From: Roseovarius indicus
Lineage (GTDB): Bacteria > Pseudomonadota > Alphaproteobacteria > Rhodobacterales > Rhodobacteraceae
DNA length: 64,000 nt
Direction: 5' to 3'
NCBI RefSeq assembly: GCF_008728195.1
Contig: NZ_CP031598.1
Span: 2,976,001 to 3,040,000 of the forward strand
Shown here: piece after piece, positions 43,773 to 52,847 of the stretch
Layout: each line of letters starts with the position of its first letter
How positions within the stretch are numbered: the first letter of the stretch is position 1
Position numbers and translations under genes: made by a program
The notes under the pieces: generated by a model
Databases searched by the model: none
The model's input: only the letters and a program-made list of their open reading frames with translations
Told to the model about the DNA's origin: nothing

Positions 43773-44678
43773 ATGAAGATCGGCGACAACTGGGTCTCCC
43801 TCAACGCCCTGCAAACCTTCCAGGTCGCGGCCCGGCATCAGCATATGGGCCTCGCCGCGCGCGAGCTGAACGTCACTCAAAGCGCCGTCAGCCACCAGGT
43901 TCGCGCGCTCGAAACCTCGCTGGGCGTCCCGCTCTTCGACCGGCGCGGCCGCCGGATCGAGCTCAACCCCGCCGGCCAGCGCCTCCTGCGTTCCATCGAA
44001 ACGGGCTTCGCCGACATTGCCTCGACGGCCCTGTCGCTCTCGACCGATGCCTTCTCGGGCCAGCTTTCCGTCGCCGTCCCGGTCTCGCTCATGGTCGAAT
44101 GGCTCAACGCCAAGCTGTCGGAATTCCTCGGCCGGTTCCCCGGCCTCTCCCTCCGGCTCTCCTACGCCGAACGCACGATGACCACCCTGCCCGCCGATGT
44201 CGACATGGCCGTCGTCTTCTCCGCCCACAGCTTCCCGGGCTGCACCGTCACGCCCTTCATGCGCACCGCGATCTTCCCGGTCTGCGCCCCCGAACTCAGC
44301 CGGGGCAGCCTGCCGATGGACCCCGAAATCCTGAAACGCGCCACCCTCATCCACGAAGACGACGGCGATATCTGGGCCCAGTGGTTCGCAAGCCGCGGCC
44401 TCGAACAGTTCCGCCCCCAGCGCGAAATCCACGCGGGCTCCCATCACGACGCCGTGGCCTTCGCCCGCAACGGCGCGGGCTTCGCCATGACCGACTGGTT
44501 TCTCGGCGGCAACACCCTGCGTTCCGGCCGGCTGGTCCAGGCCTTCGGCCCGCGTGAGCTCGATTACGACGGCTACTACATCGTCACCCGAATGAACCAG
44601 TCGCCCTCGAGCCCGGCGCTGGCCCTGGCAGAGTTCCTCGTCCGCGAGGCAGAGGCCGCAACAAACGGTCAGGCGTGA
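43773..44678 (+). CDS. LysR-family regulator (GcvA-like)
   Basis: A 301-residue LysR protein of the GcvA subgroup: WVSLNALQTFQVAARHQHMG near the start, then the HTH LAARELNVTQSAVSHQVRALETSLGVPLFDRRGRRIELNPAGQ. It is divergent from the deiminase-family gene with a 108-base AT-rich gap, so it probably controls that operon. AAGGAC precedes the ATG. Confidence 0.88.
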   Translation: MKIGDNWVSLNALQTFQVAARHQHMGLAARELNVTQSAVSHQVRALETSLGVPLFDRRGRRIELNPAGQRLLRSIETGFADIASTALSLSTDAFSGQLSVAVPVSLMVEWLNAKLSEFLGRFPGLSLRLSYAERTMTTLPADVDMAVVFSAHSFPGCTVTPFMRTAIFPVCAPELSRGSLPMDPEILKRATLIHEDDGDIWAQWFASRGLEQFRPQREIHAGSHHDAVAFARNGAGFAMTDWFLGGNTLRSGRLVQAFGPRELDYDGYYIVTRMNQSPSSPALALAEFLVREAEAATNGQA

Positions 44679-45012
44679 CGTCGCGGTGCCGCTCTGCTCC
44701 TCGCAATCCTGGCCCGACCCGCCATTTTGGCTGTCGAATTTGCCCACAAATGAAAAAAGTTTCTTTCCTCTGAAAAAAGCCACACCCGGTGCCGGCGTCG
44801 CCACCATGCAGGATCATTAAAACTCGCATTAACAAATACTTAAATCGAATTCGCCGCGACCTCCGCGCCGGAAAACGCAGGCGCGCAACCTCGCTTTTTC
44901 CCCGAAAAGACGCCCCGGATCTTCATCCCGATTGATAAGAAATTTGAAACTATTTCGCACGCCCTACGTGTCTCATGTTCGTAAAAAGATTCATGTCAGG
45001 ATAAGGTTTTCA
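44679..45012. other. 334-base leader of the autotransporter gene
   Basis: No gene. The stretch at 44740-44850 is AT-rich, with runs of A and T unlike the rest of the window, and probably holds the promoter. I see no clear operator. Confidence 0.5.
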
Positions 45013-46974
45013 ATGAGACAACAGGGTAGAACGTCAGTTGCAGGGTTTCTCAAAGGGTCGGCCAGCGCAGTCGTCATGATGACAGCCGGCGCGGCCTATG
45101 CCGACGGCACGGCGCCGTGCAACACGGGCGCAGGCATCAACAGCGTCGAATGCGGCGAGAACAGCACCGCGAATGGCGACTTCTCCGTCGCCGTGGGCGA
45201 CCAGTCGACCACCGACGCCACCTCGACCGACGGCGTCGCCATCGGCTCCGAGGCCGCGGCCACCGGCCCCTCGACCACCGCAGTCGGCGGTGAAACCGTC
45301 GCAACCGGCCCCGGCACCACCGCCGTCGGCTGGCAGTCGCAAGCCACCGCCGAGCGCGCCCAGGCCTTTGGTCACCTCGCCACCGCCCAGGGCGAACGCT
45401 CCCTCGCCGTCGGTGAAAACGCCGACGCCCAGTCCGAGAACTCGACCGCCATCGGCAACGAAGCCATCGCCAACGGCGTCGACGCCCTCGCCCTCGGCGA
45501 CACCGCGGCGGCCAACGGCCCCTCGACAACGGCACTGGGCGGTGAAACCGTCGCCACCGGCCCCGGCGCCACCGCCGTTGGCTGGCAATCGCAGGCAAAC
45601 GCCGAACGCGCGCAAGCCTTCGGTCACCTGGCAACCGCCCAGGGCGTCCGCTCGCTGGCCGTCGGCGAAAACGCCGACGCCCAGTCCGACAACGCCACAG
45701 CCATCGGCAACGAGGCCATCGCCAACGGCATCGACTCCATCGCCCTCGGCGACACCTCGATGGCCATGGGCCCGTCGACCACCGCCGTCGGCGGCGAAAC
45801 AGTCGCAACAGGCCCCGGCGCCACCGCCGTCGGCTGGCAGTCGCAAGCCACCGCCGAACGCGCACAAGCCTTCGGCCATCTCGCCACGGCTCAAGGCGTC
45901 CGGTCGCTGGCTGTCGGCGAAAACGCCGACGCGCAAACCGACAACGCCACCGCCATCGGCAACGAGGCCATCGCCAACGGCACCGACTCCATCGCCCTCG
46001 GCGACACCTCGATGGCCATGGGCCCCTCGACCACCGCTGTCGGCGGCGAAACAGTCGCAACAGGCCCCGGCGCCACCGCCATCGGCTGGCAATCCCAGGC
46101 CACGGCAGAGCGTGCCCAAGCCTTCGGTCACCTGGCAACCGCACAAGGCGTCCGCTCGCTGGCTGTCGGCGAAAACGCCGACGCCCAGTCCGACAACGCC
46201 ACCGCCATCGGCAACGAGGCCATTGCCAACGGCATCGACTCCATCGCCCTCGGCGACACCTCGATGGCGAACGGCCCCTCGACCACCGCCCTTGGCGGCG
46301 AAAGCACGGCCATGGGCCCGGGCGCAACGGCGGTCGGCTGGCAATCCACAGCCTCGGCGGAACGGGCGCAGGCCTTCGGCCACCTCGCCACCGCCTCCGG
46401 TGTCCGCTCCACGGCCGTCGGCGAAGGCGCCACCGCCTCGGGCGACGTCTCGCTCTCCTTCGGCAACCTCGCCACGGCCAGCGCCACCAACTCCGTCGCC
46501 ATCGGCAACGGCGCCATGGCGACCCGGGCCAACCAGTTCACCATGGGCAACGCGCAGAACACCTACACCATGCCCGGTGTGGCCTCTGACGAAAGCACCG
46601 CCGCCCAGGGCACGCCCGTCGGCTACGTGACGTCCGACGCCAACGGCAACCTCGCCGTCGACCGCTCGGTCTTCCCGACCGCCGCGCTCAGCCGGCAGGT
46701 CCAGTCGAACAGCGGCGCCATCGCCAACAACAGCCGCCGGATCTCGAATAACGAGGAAGGCATCGCCATGGCCATGGCACTCAGCACGCCTTACGTGCCC
46801 ACCGACCGCAGCTTCGCACTCTCGACCAGCGTCGGCATGTTCGAAGGCTCGAGCGCGATGGCCGTCAACATGGGCTTCCGTGTCAGCCCCAACGTGCAGC
46901 TCGACGCGGGCATCACTCACGGGTTCGACAGAAGCCAGACCGGCGGCCGCCTGGGCGTGACGTACTCTTGGTAA
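45013..46974 (+). CDS. Trimeric autotransporter adhesin (YadA-like)
   Basis: A 653-residue surface adhesin. The signal peptide runs to AAYADG (about residue 32). Residues about 45-530 are YadA-head beta-roll repeats of the form SxAxGxxAxAxG, arranged in a larger 84-residue unit repeated four times and once degenerate. A short neck/coiled coil (SRQVQSNSGAIANNSRRISNNEEGIAMAMAL, here near 565-595) follows. The C-terminal YadA anchor (about 595-653, ending with VTYSW) forms the outer-membrane barrel as a trimer. The frame opens 81 bases upstream, but the ATG at 45013 places the signal peptide normally. Confidence 0.9.
   Translation: MRQQGRTSVAGFLKGSASAVVMMTAGAAYADGTAPCNTGAGINSVECGENSTANGDFSVAVGDQSTTDATSTDGVAIGSEAAATGPSTTAVGGETVATGPGTTAVGWQSQATAERAQAFGHLATAQGERSLAVGENADAQSENSTAIGNEAIANGVDALALGDTAAANGPSTTALGGETVATGPGATAVGWQSQANAERAQAFGHLATAQGVRSLAVGENADAQSDNATAIGNEAIANGIDSIALGDTSMAMGPSTTAVGGETVATGPGATAVGWQSQATAERAQAFGHLATAQGVRSLAVGENADAQTDNATAIGNEAIANGTDSIALGDTSMAMGPSTTAVGGETVATGPGATAIGWQSQATAERAQAFGHLATAQGVRSLAVGENADAQSDNATAIGNEAIANGIDSIALGDTSMANGPSTTALGGESTAMGPGATAVGWQSTASAERAQAFGHLATASGVRSTAVGEGATASGDVSLSFGNLATASATNSVAIGNGAMATRANQFTMGNAQNTYTMPGVASDESTAAQGTPVGYVTSDANGNLAVDRSVFPTAALSRQVQSNSGAIANNSRRISNNEEGIAMAMALSTPYVPTDRSFALSTSVGMFEGSSAMAVNMGFRVSPNVQLDAGITHGFDRSQTGGRLGVTYSW
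45262..46330 (+). repeat. 252-bp tandem repeats in the autotransporter gene
   Basis: The coding units start near 45262, 45514, 45766 and 46018, each 252 bases (84 codons), with a degenerate fifth from about 46270. Markers are GPSTTAVGGETVATGPG and ERAQAFGHLATAQGVRSLAVG. Units 3 and 4 are the most alike. In-frame length lets recombination add or drop units without breaking the gene. Confidence 0.88.
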
Positions 46975-47501
46975 CTCTTCGAACGATAAGAACCATCGGG
47001 GCGCCGCGGACATTTTCCGCGGCGCTTCTCGCCCTTGTCCTGCTGGCCACCCCCGGCGCGGCACAGGAACAGGTCGAGCGCAGCTTCGCAACGGCGCTCG
47101 TTCGTGACGTGCTGACGGCCATCCACCACGGCAACCGAACCGGCAACTACACCGTCCTGCGCGACTACGCCGCCGATGATTTCGGCGCCGAAAACAACGC
47201 CACGCAACTGGCCGCCCGCTTCACCGAGCTGCGCGGCTCGGGGCTCGACATGCTGCCGACGCTGGTGGTCGAGCCGACGATCCTGCAGGCCCAGATCTCG
47301 GCCGGCAACGACCAGATGCGCCTGACGGGCTATTTCCCCACCCTGCCCCAGCATTTCAGCTTCGACCTCGTCTTCCTTCAGGAACGCGGCCGCTGGCGCA
47401 TGCTCGACGTCTCGGTGGGCAATTTCGACCCGATCGAGGCCCCGGAGCCGACACCGCAGGCCGAGGAGCCAGCGGCAGAGGCGGAAGAGAGCAGCGAGTA
47501 A
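46968..47501 (+). CDS. Secreted protein of unknown function after the autotransporter
   Basis: A 177-residue exported protein. The signal peptide has a long hydrophobic core (FSAALLALVLLATPGAAQ) cleaved near residue 33. The mature domain runs to about residue 150 (helical, then LRLTGYFPTLPQHFSFDLVFLQERGRW-type strands) and may be an NTF2/DUF-like fold; the tail is rich in Glu, Ala and Pro. The start is TTG at 46968, overlapping the adhesin's stop; no ATG is available. This overlap suggests a shared transcript and possibly a periplasmic helper of the adhesin (inference). Confidence 0.75.
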   Translation: MVTLRTIRTIGAPRTFSAALLALVLLATPGAAQEQVERSFATALVRDVLTAIHHGNRTGNYTVLRDYAADDFGAENNATQLAARFTELRGSGLDMLPTLVVEPTILQAQISAGNDQMRLTGYFPTLPQHFSFDLVFLQERGRWRMLDVSVGNFDPIEAPEPTPQAEEPAAEAEESSE

Positions 47502-47599
47502 GGCGCCGCCTGAGCGTGCCACACGACCGGAACATAGCCGCACGTTGGCGCGGCAAACGGATAGCAGAGCTTTTGTATTCTCCCCACTCCGGGCCTGAC

Positions 47600-47628
47600 C
47601 CGGGGCCTCTCACCACGCGAGGTCCCGG
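47600..47628. terminator. Hairpin between convergent genes
   Basis: CCGGGGCCTC (47600-47609) pairs with GAGGTCCCGG (47619-47628), one G-U pair, 9-base loop, between genes that end at 47501 and 47652. There is no U-tract. Confidence 0.4.
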
Positions 47629-47651
47629 CTTGGGGCCGGGCCCGACCCGGC

Positions 47652-48413
47652 TCACCCCTCCCCGCTGATCCGCCGCCGCATCATTCGTTCGTAAAACCCC
47701 GGCGCCGCGCGCCTGATCCACCACGACAACCGTGCCACCCGCCCCACCGGAATGAACGTGCGCCCCCGCGCGACGCCCCGCAGGATCACCGCCGCGGCGT
47801 CCTCCGGCGACATGTAATCCACGCCATCCGCCGCCGAGCCCGGCCGCACGATCCCGTCCGCCTCGCGCCCGGTATTGCCGATATTCGTCGCCACGAAGCT
47901 CGGCGCCGCGATCAGGCAGCGCACCCCATGCGCCAGCTCCTCCGACCTCAGCGAGCCGAAAAACCCCTCCAGCGCATGTTTCGATCCGGCATAGGCCGTG
48001 CGGTTCTTCAACGGCGCGAACCCCGCGACCGAAGATATCGCCAGGTGCACGCCCCCGCTCTCCCGCAGAGGCTTCAGAAACGCCCGCGCCATCGCCACGG
48101 CAGCGAAATAATTGATCTCGAAAACCCGCCGGTGGCTGGCCTCGTCGCTCTCCGCAAAGGGCCCGATCTGCGACACACCCGCATTATAGATCACCATGTC
48201 GATCGAGGGCCGCTCGGCCACCACCGACGCCGCCGCCCGGTTCAGGGCCTCGCTATCCGTCAGGTCCACCTGCACCGGCGTCCGCGTCTCCGACGCCTCC
48301 AGACCTTCGGTATTCACATCCATCAGAACGCAATGCCAACCCTCGGCCTCGAGCCGCCCCGCCAGCGCCCGGCCAAGGCCCCCATTGCCACCCGAAATCA
48401 CCGCCGTCTTCAC
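47652..48413 (-). CDS. Short-chain dehydrogenase/reductase
   Basis: A 253-residue SDR. The cofactor motif is SGGNGGLGRALAGRL near residue 7, followed by NAGVSQIGPF near 84. The catalytic Tyr-Lys pair is in TAYAGSKHALEGFFGSL near 146, with the Ser in AISSVAG. The GTG at 48413 overlaps the epimerase gene's stop as GTGA. It is the last of four coupled genes under the TetR-type operator and probably reduces or oxidises an intermediate of the FMO pathway. Confidence 0.87.
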   Translation of the reverse strand: MKTAVISGGNGGLGRALAGRLEAEGWHCVLMDVNTEGLEASETRTPVQVDLTDSEALNRAAASVVAERPSIDMVIYNAGVSQIGPFAESDEASHRRVFEINYFAAVAMARAFLKPLRESGGVHLAISSVAGFAPLKNRTAYAGSKHALEGFFGSLRSEELAHGVRCLIAAPSFVATNIGNTGREADGIVRPGSAADGVDYMSPEDAAAVILRGVARGRTFIPVGRVARLSWWIRRAAPGFYERMMRRRISGEG

Positions 48414-49339
48414 AGCCCTGCCTCCCGTCGCCAAAGCTCGAACACCTCGGCCGAGCTCAACTCGGGCACGTAGCCGAACACCTCCTTCAGCCGGTCATTG
48501 GCCAGCACCGGCCGGTATTGCAGGAACCTGACCTGCTCCGGCCCGTATTGCGTCAGCTCCAGCGGCTTCGCCATCGCCAGCGCCGCTTTCAGCACCCATG
48601 CCGGCAGCCGCAGCACCGGCTTTCCCAACATCTTCGCCAGCTCATCCACCGACAGCCAGCCGTCGCCCGCCACGTTGTAGATCCCCGCCGGCCCGTCCGT
48701 CGCGGCCCGCTCGACGATCCGCGCCAGGTCCCTGTTCCAGATGAACACGAAGGGGCTGTCGCAGCCGCGAATGGCCAGCAGCCGCTTGCGATGGAAGAGC
48801 GCCGTGATCTGGTTCTCGACCCCGGCCCCCAGCACCGTGCCCACCCGCAGCACGACCTGCTCAAGCTCCGGATGAGCCTCACGCGCCTCGGCCAGCATCT
48901 CCTCGACCTGCCGCTTGTGATCGGCATAGGCGAACTCGACATTGCCCCGACAGGGCGCCTTTTCCGTCAGTGGCACGGGGTTGTCGGGGTGATAGCCATA
49001 GGCCGCCCCCGAGCTTGTCACCACCAGCCGCCTGACGCCGTGTTTCACGCAGGCCTTCAGCACGTTGCGCGTGCCGGTCACGTCGACCGCATGGGCCTGG
49101 TCCCGGCTCATCCCCGGCGGCGGCGTCACGACCGAGGCGAGATGCACCACCACCTCCGGCCGCACCTTGCCGATCACCGCGTCCGGGTCGCTCCCCGTCA
49201 CATCCATCGGCCGGAACGGCACCGCCTCGGGCAGGGTTCCCCGCGCCAGGTCGGTCGCCACCACGTCCTTCGCCGGCAACGCCTCCGCCAAGGCTCGGCC
49301 CACCATACCGGCCCCACCGGTGATCAGGATCCGGCTCAT
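48410..49339 (-). CDS. NAD-dependent epimerase/dehydratase family protein
   Basis: A 309-residue extended SDR: the nucleotide motif is ITGGAGMVGRALAEALP near residue 5, with VVHLASVVTPP near 66 and the active-site Tyr in SSGAAYGYHPD (the usual Lys position carries the pattern YADHKRQVEE near 145). Typical substrates are nucleotide sugars or 3-hydroxysteroids. The ATG at 49339 follows GGAGG. It overlaps both neighbours by 4 bases. With the bile-acid type symporter it would fit steroid or ketone metabolism (inference). Confidence 0.85.
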   Translation of the reverse strand: MSRILITGGAGMVGRALAEALPAKDVVATDLARGTLPEAVPFRPMDVTGSDPDAVIGKVRPEVVVHLASVVTPPPGMSRDQAHAVDVTGTRNVLKACVKHGVRRLVVTSSGAAYGYHPDNPVPLTEKAPCRGNVEFAYADHKRQVEEMLAEAREAHPELEQVVLRVGTVLGAGVENQITALFHRKRLLAIRGCDSPFVFIWNRDLARIVERAATDGPAGIYNVAGDGWLSVDELAKMLGKPVLRLPAWVLKAALAMAKPLELTQYGPEQVRFLQYRPVLANDRLKEVFGYVPELSSAEVFELWRREAGL

Positions 49340-50232
49340 CGCGCCGCCTCCGTCCGGCTCATGACAGACGCCAGTGCGATCCCCGATATCGCGTGCCAGA
49401 TGCCCCACATCGCGGCCACCACGGCCATGCCGCCCAGCCCCCCGAAGAACCCGAAGATCAAGACCAGCCCCAGCCCCGAATTCTGGATCCCCGTCTCGAT
49501 CGTCACCGACCGCCGGTCAAAGGCCGACAACCCGGTCACCCAGGCCGTCGCATACCCGCCGCCCAATGCCAGCGCATTGTGCAGCACGACCAGCCCGATG
49601 ATACTGCCGGCATAGGTTAGAAACTGCGTCCAGTTGGCCGCCAGCGCCACCGCCACGAACCCCACGAATATCGCCATCGACAGCCATTGCAACGGCTTCC
49701 GCAACCGCCGCGTCACCTCCGGCCGCTTCGTGTTCAGCGTCACCCCCAACACCAGCGGCAACACCAGCATCAGCCCCACCGTCACGGCAATCCTGACCGG
49801 GTCGATCTCCGTCGCCCGCAATATCTCCGCCGACGGCCCGTAAAGGCTCCCCCAGAACGCGATATTCAACGGCGTCAACACGATCGCCCCCACCGTCGCC
49901 ACCCCCGTCATCGACACCGACAACGCCGCGTTCCCCCCGGCCCGATGGGTGATGAAATTCGAGATATTCCCCCCCGGACACGCCGCCACCAATATCAGCC
50001 CCAACGCCACCGACGCCTGCGGCTGCACCGCCAGCACCATCAGGAAGGTCAGCACCGGCAGCACGACAAACTGCGAAACGAGCCCCACCACCAACGGCTT
50101 CGGCGCCCTCGCCAGCGCCTTGAAATCCTGCGGTTTCAAATCGATCGCGATGGAAAACATCACCACCGCCAGGATCGCGTTCAGCAACGTCAACGACCCC
50201 GCCGAAAACTCCAGCACCGCCTCGTCGATCAT
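49336..50232 (-). CDS. Bile acid:sodium symporter family protein
   Basis: A 298-residue membrane carrier with about nine to ten helices. Family marks are GLILVAACPGGNISNFITHRAGGNAALSVSMT near residues 80-112 and ETGIQNSGLGLVLIF near 250. Members move bile acids, pantoate or other organic anions with sodium. It overlaps the FMO gene and the epimerase gene by 4 bases each (ATGA), so the four genes form one operon. The substrate is unknown. Confidence 0.87.
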   Translation of the reverse strand: MIDEAVLEFSAGSLTLLNAILAVVMFSIAIDLKPQDFKALARAPKPLVVGLVSQFVVLPVLTFLMVLAVQPQASVALGLILVAACPGGNISNFITHRAGGNAALSVSMTGVATVGAIVLTPLNIAFWGSLYGPSAEILRATEIDPVRIAVTVGLMLVLPLVLGVTLNTKRPEVTRRLRKPLQWLSMAIFVGFVAVALAANWTQFLTYAGSIIGLVVLHNALALGGGYATAWVTGLSAFDRRSVTIETGIQNSGLGLVLIFGFFGGLGGMAVVAAMWGIWHAISGIALASVMSRTEAAR

Positions 50233-51545
50233 GCCTTGGCCCCGCCCAGCCGCCTGATCCACCGTCCCACCGCCTTCCGATAGGTCGCCTTGTCCACGTA
50301 ATACGCCATCCGCGGCAGATCGATATACTCCATCCCCCCCGTCGCCCGCTCGAACCCCCCGGCCTTGGCCTTCTGCAACGCCTCAGCCTCCGAGGACCCG
50401 GCCCTCAGCCCCTCGATATACCGCACCACCATCTCGGCCTGCTCGTGCCGCCCCTGCCAGCCCAGCCCCGACGCCTCGACCATGCCCAGCACGAAAAGAT
50501 CGTCCCGCTCCGGATGCATGCAGTTGAGGTAGAGATGCGGCGCATCCCCCGTCCAGTTCAGCAAGCTGTCATCGATGAACGGATAATCCAGCTTGTACCC
50601 GGTCGCCGCCAGAACCATGTCATACTCGGCACGCGTCCCGTCCTTGAAATGCACGGTCCTGCCTTCGAACCGCTCGATATCCGGCCTGATCCGCACATCG
50701 CCATGCCCCGCATGATAGAGGATCAGCGAGTTCACCACCGGGTGACTTTCGTAAAGCTTGTAGTCGGGCTTCGGAAACCCGTATTTCTGCGGGTCGCCCA
50801 CGAACCATTTCAGAATGGTCCCATCCACGATCCGCTTCAGCGCCATCGGCAGCTTGATCGCCCCGCCCAGCGTGTCCGCCGGCTTGCCGAACACATACTT
50901 GGGAACGAAATAATACCCCCGCCGCATCGACACGTCACAGGAAACGCCATGATGAATGGCATCCACCGCGATATCACAACCCGAATTCCCGGCCCCGATC
51001 ACCAGAACCCGCTTGCCCTTGAACTGCTCCGGCTCACGATACGCCGCCGAATGGATCAACTCCCCGGTGAACTCGCCTTCGAAACGCGGCATATTCGGCG
51101 TGCTCAGCGTCCCGTTGGCAATCAGAACCCCCGAGAACACCGCCTCATGCTCGCCGTCCTTGTCACGCCACGTCACGCGCCACCCCTCGCCCGACGCCCC
51201 CAGCGGCTCACACGACAACACCTCCGCCCCGAACCGGTAATGCCGGTAAAGGTCGAACCGCTCCGCAAACTCCCGGAAATAGCGCTTCATCTCGCGATGC
51301 GACGGGTATTCCGCCACCTCGTCGCGCATCGGGAAATCGGCAAACTCCGTCATCCGTTTCGACGAAATCAGATGCGCCGTCTCGTACATGGTCGAGCGCG
51401 GGCCATCGATATCCCAAAGCCCGCCCACATCACCGTTCAGCTCAAACCCCTGAAACCCGATCCCGTGCTCAGACAACAACTTGGCCGCAGCCAAACCCAT
51501 CGGCCCCGCCCCGATCAGGGCAAGCCTTTCGCGCGCGTCACTCAT
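50229..51545 (-). CDS. Flavin-containing monooxygenase (FMO-like)
   Basis: A 438-residue NADPH-dependent monooxygenase. The FAD motif is LIGAGPMGLAAAKLL near 10-24, the NADPH motif LVIGAGNSGCDIA near 177-189, and the FMO signature FTGELIHSAAY just before it. FMOs oxygenate N, S or, in Baeyer-Villiger members, ketones. It resembles trimethylamine monooxygenase in length, but the neighbours (symporter, epimerase, SDR) point elsewhere. The ATG at 51545 follows GGGAGGA; an open frame further up has no ribosome site. Confidence 0.86.
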   Translation of the reverse strand: MSDARERLALIGAGPMGLAAAKLLSEHGIGFQGFELNGDVGGLWDIDGPRSTMYETAHLISSKRMTEFADFPMRDEVAEYPSHREMKRYFREFAERFDLYRHYRFGAEVLSCEPLGASGEGWRVTWRDKDGEHEAVFSGVLIANGTLSTPNMPRFEGEFTGELIHSAAYREPEQFKGKRVLVIGAGNSGCDIAVDAIHHGVSCDVSMRRGYYFVPKYVFGKPADTLGGAIKLPMALKRIVDGTILKWFVGDPQKYGFPKPDYKLYESHPVVNSLILYHAGHGDVRIRPDIERFEGRTVHFKDGTRAEYDMVLAATGYKLDYPFIDDSLLNWTGDAPHLYLNCMHPERDDLFVLGMVEASGLGWQGRHEQAEMVVRYIEGLRAGSSEAEALQKAKAGGFERATGGMEYIDLPRMAYYVDKATYRKAVGRWIRRLGGAKA

Positions 51546-51564
51546 CACGTCCTCCCTATTCACC

Positions 51565-51592
51565 CTTAACTTGAACATCTGTTCAACTTAAG
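51565..51592. promoter_or_regulatory. TetR-type operator between the FMO operon and its regulator
   Basis: The core TTGAACA-2-TGTTCAA (51571-51586) is a perfect inverted repeat, and the flanks CTTAAC and CTTAAG extend the symmetry almost to 28 bases. It lies in the 60-base gap between the divergent FMO and TetR genes and probably controls both. Confidence 0.75.
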
Positions 51593-51605
51593 GCAAGATG
51601 TTTTC

Positions 51606-52253
51606 ATGACTCAGGCACAAACCTTTGACACGGCTCGAAAAAGAGCCCCCTCCAAACGGGCGCTCGCCACCCGCAAGCGCGTCTTCGATGCCGCGGAAAC
51701 CATATTCGCCGACCGGGGATTCGACGGCGCCACCATCCGCGACATCGCCGCCGAAGCGGGCGAGCCGGTGGGCACCATCCACCACCACGGCGGCGGCAAA
51801 GAGGCGCTCTTTCACCGCACCGTTGCCCGCCGGGCGGAGCCCCTCTCGAAGGCCCGTCTCGATGCGCTCGCAACACTCCGCAGCACCGGCGACCTCACGC
51901 TCGAAACGCTGCTCTCGGCCTTCATGCGCCCCTTTTTCGACCTCTCGAAAGAAGACCCCCGCTGGCGCAACTACGCCCGCATCGTGGCCTATGTCTCGGC
52001 CGATGACCGCTGGCGCGCCATCGCGGCGGAATGCTTCGACCCCACGGCCGAAATTTTCCTCGCCGAGATCCTCGCGCTCCGCCCCACCGCCTCGCGACAG
52101 CAGGCGGCCGAGGGCTTCGTCTTCTCCGTCTCGGCCATGCTGGCGCTCCTGACCTCGCAGGGCCGCATCGGCGCCCTCGGCCAGAGCCCGGCACGGGACT
52201 CCGACCAGCTCGACCACCTGATCCGCTACTGCGCCGCCGGACTTTCCGCCTGA
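51606..52253 (+). CDS. TetR-family transcriptional regulator
   Basis: A 215-residue repressor. The HTH is at about residues 20-65 (RVFDAAETIFADRGFDGATIRDIAAEAGEPVGTIHHHGGGKEALF). The C-terminal ligand domain resembles TetR_C groups that bind lipids or acyl compounds. It is divergent from the FMO operon and probably represses it through the adjacent palindrome. Confidence 0.88.
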   Translation: MTQAQTFDTARKRAPSKRALATRKRVFDAAETIFADRGFDGATIRDIAAEAGEPVGTIHHHGGGKEALFHRTVARRAEPLSKARLDALATLRSTGDLTLETLLSAFMRPFFDLSKEDPRWRNYARIVAYVSADDRWRAIAAECFDPTAEIFLAEILALRPTASRQQAAEGFVFSVSAMLALLTSQGRIGALGQSPARDSDQLDHLIRYCAAGLSA

Positions 52254-52356
52254 ATGCCGCGGCAAACCTCCGCCGCCCGGCCCAGGGTGACCAGATGGAC
52301 CCCGCCCGAAGCATGGGCTAGCATCGCCCGCAACAAATCCGACCACGGGAGCCCCC

Positions 52357-52785
52357 ATGAGATACGCCCTGATCGCCGCCTGCCTCGCCACCACCGGGTG
52401 CATGGCCACCGACCCCGACGTCGCCTCCCGCGACGCGGGCCGCACCCTCTTCGCCGAAGACTGCGCCGCTTGCCACGGCCCCGAGGCCAAGGGCAACGGC
52501 CCCCTCGCCGCCGAGCTCGAAACCCAGCCGGCCGACCTCACGAAAATCGCCAGCCGCCGCAACGGCGTCTGGCCCATGCTCGAAATCATGTCGATCGTCG
52601 ACGGCTACTCGAAACGCACCAACCCGCGTGACGACATGCCCATCATCGTCGGCCTGACCGAGGGGCCGATGATCGATTTCGACAGCGGCAACGGCATCAC
52701 CCAACAGGTCCCGGCCCGCCTCGTGGCGGTGGTCGAGTACCTCGAAAGCATCCAGTCGCCGCGGCCCACCTCCTACGTGCCCTGA
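52357..52785 (+). CDS. c-type cytochrome lipoprotein
   Basis: A 142-residue monohaem cytochrome. A lipobox ATTGC (Cys at about residue 15) anchors it to the periplasmic side of a membrane. The haem site CAACHG is near residue 38, and DDMPII near 90 can supply the distal Met. Function is probably electron transfer to or from an unknown oxidoreductase; the neighbours do not show the partner. Confidence 0.85.
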   Translation: MRYALIAACLATTGCMATDPDVASRDAGRTLFAEDCAACHGPEAKGNGPLAAELETQPADLTKIASRRNGVWPMLEIMSIVDGYSKRTNPRDDMPIIVGLTEGPMIDFDSGNGITQQVPARLVAVVEYLESIQSPRPTSYVP

Positions 52786-52847
52786 CACTTGCGCGATGAT
52801 CGGCGGGGCGGCATTGTCCTGCCGCCCCGAATGCCTATCTCCCCTGC

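Noticed and set aside
45262..46330. Minisatellite unrelated to coding
   Set aside because: The period is 84 codons and the translation keeps the YadA head pattern, so the repeats are part of the adhesin.
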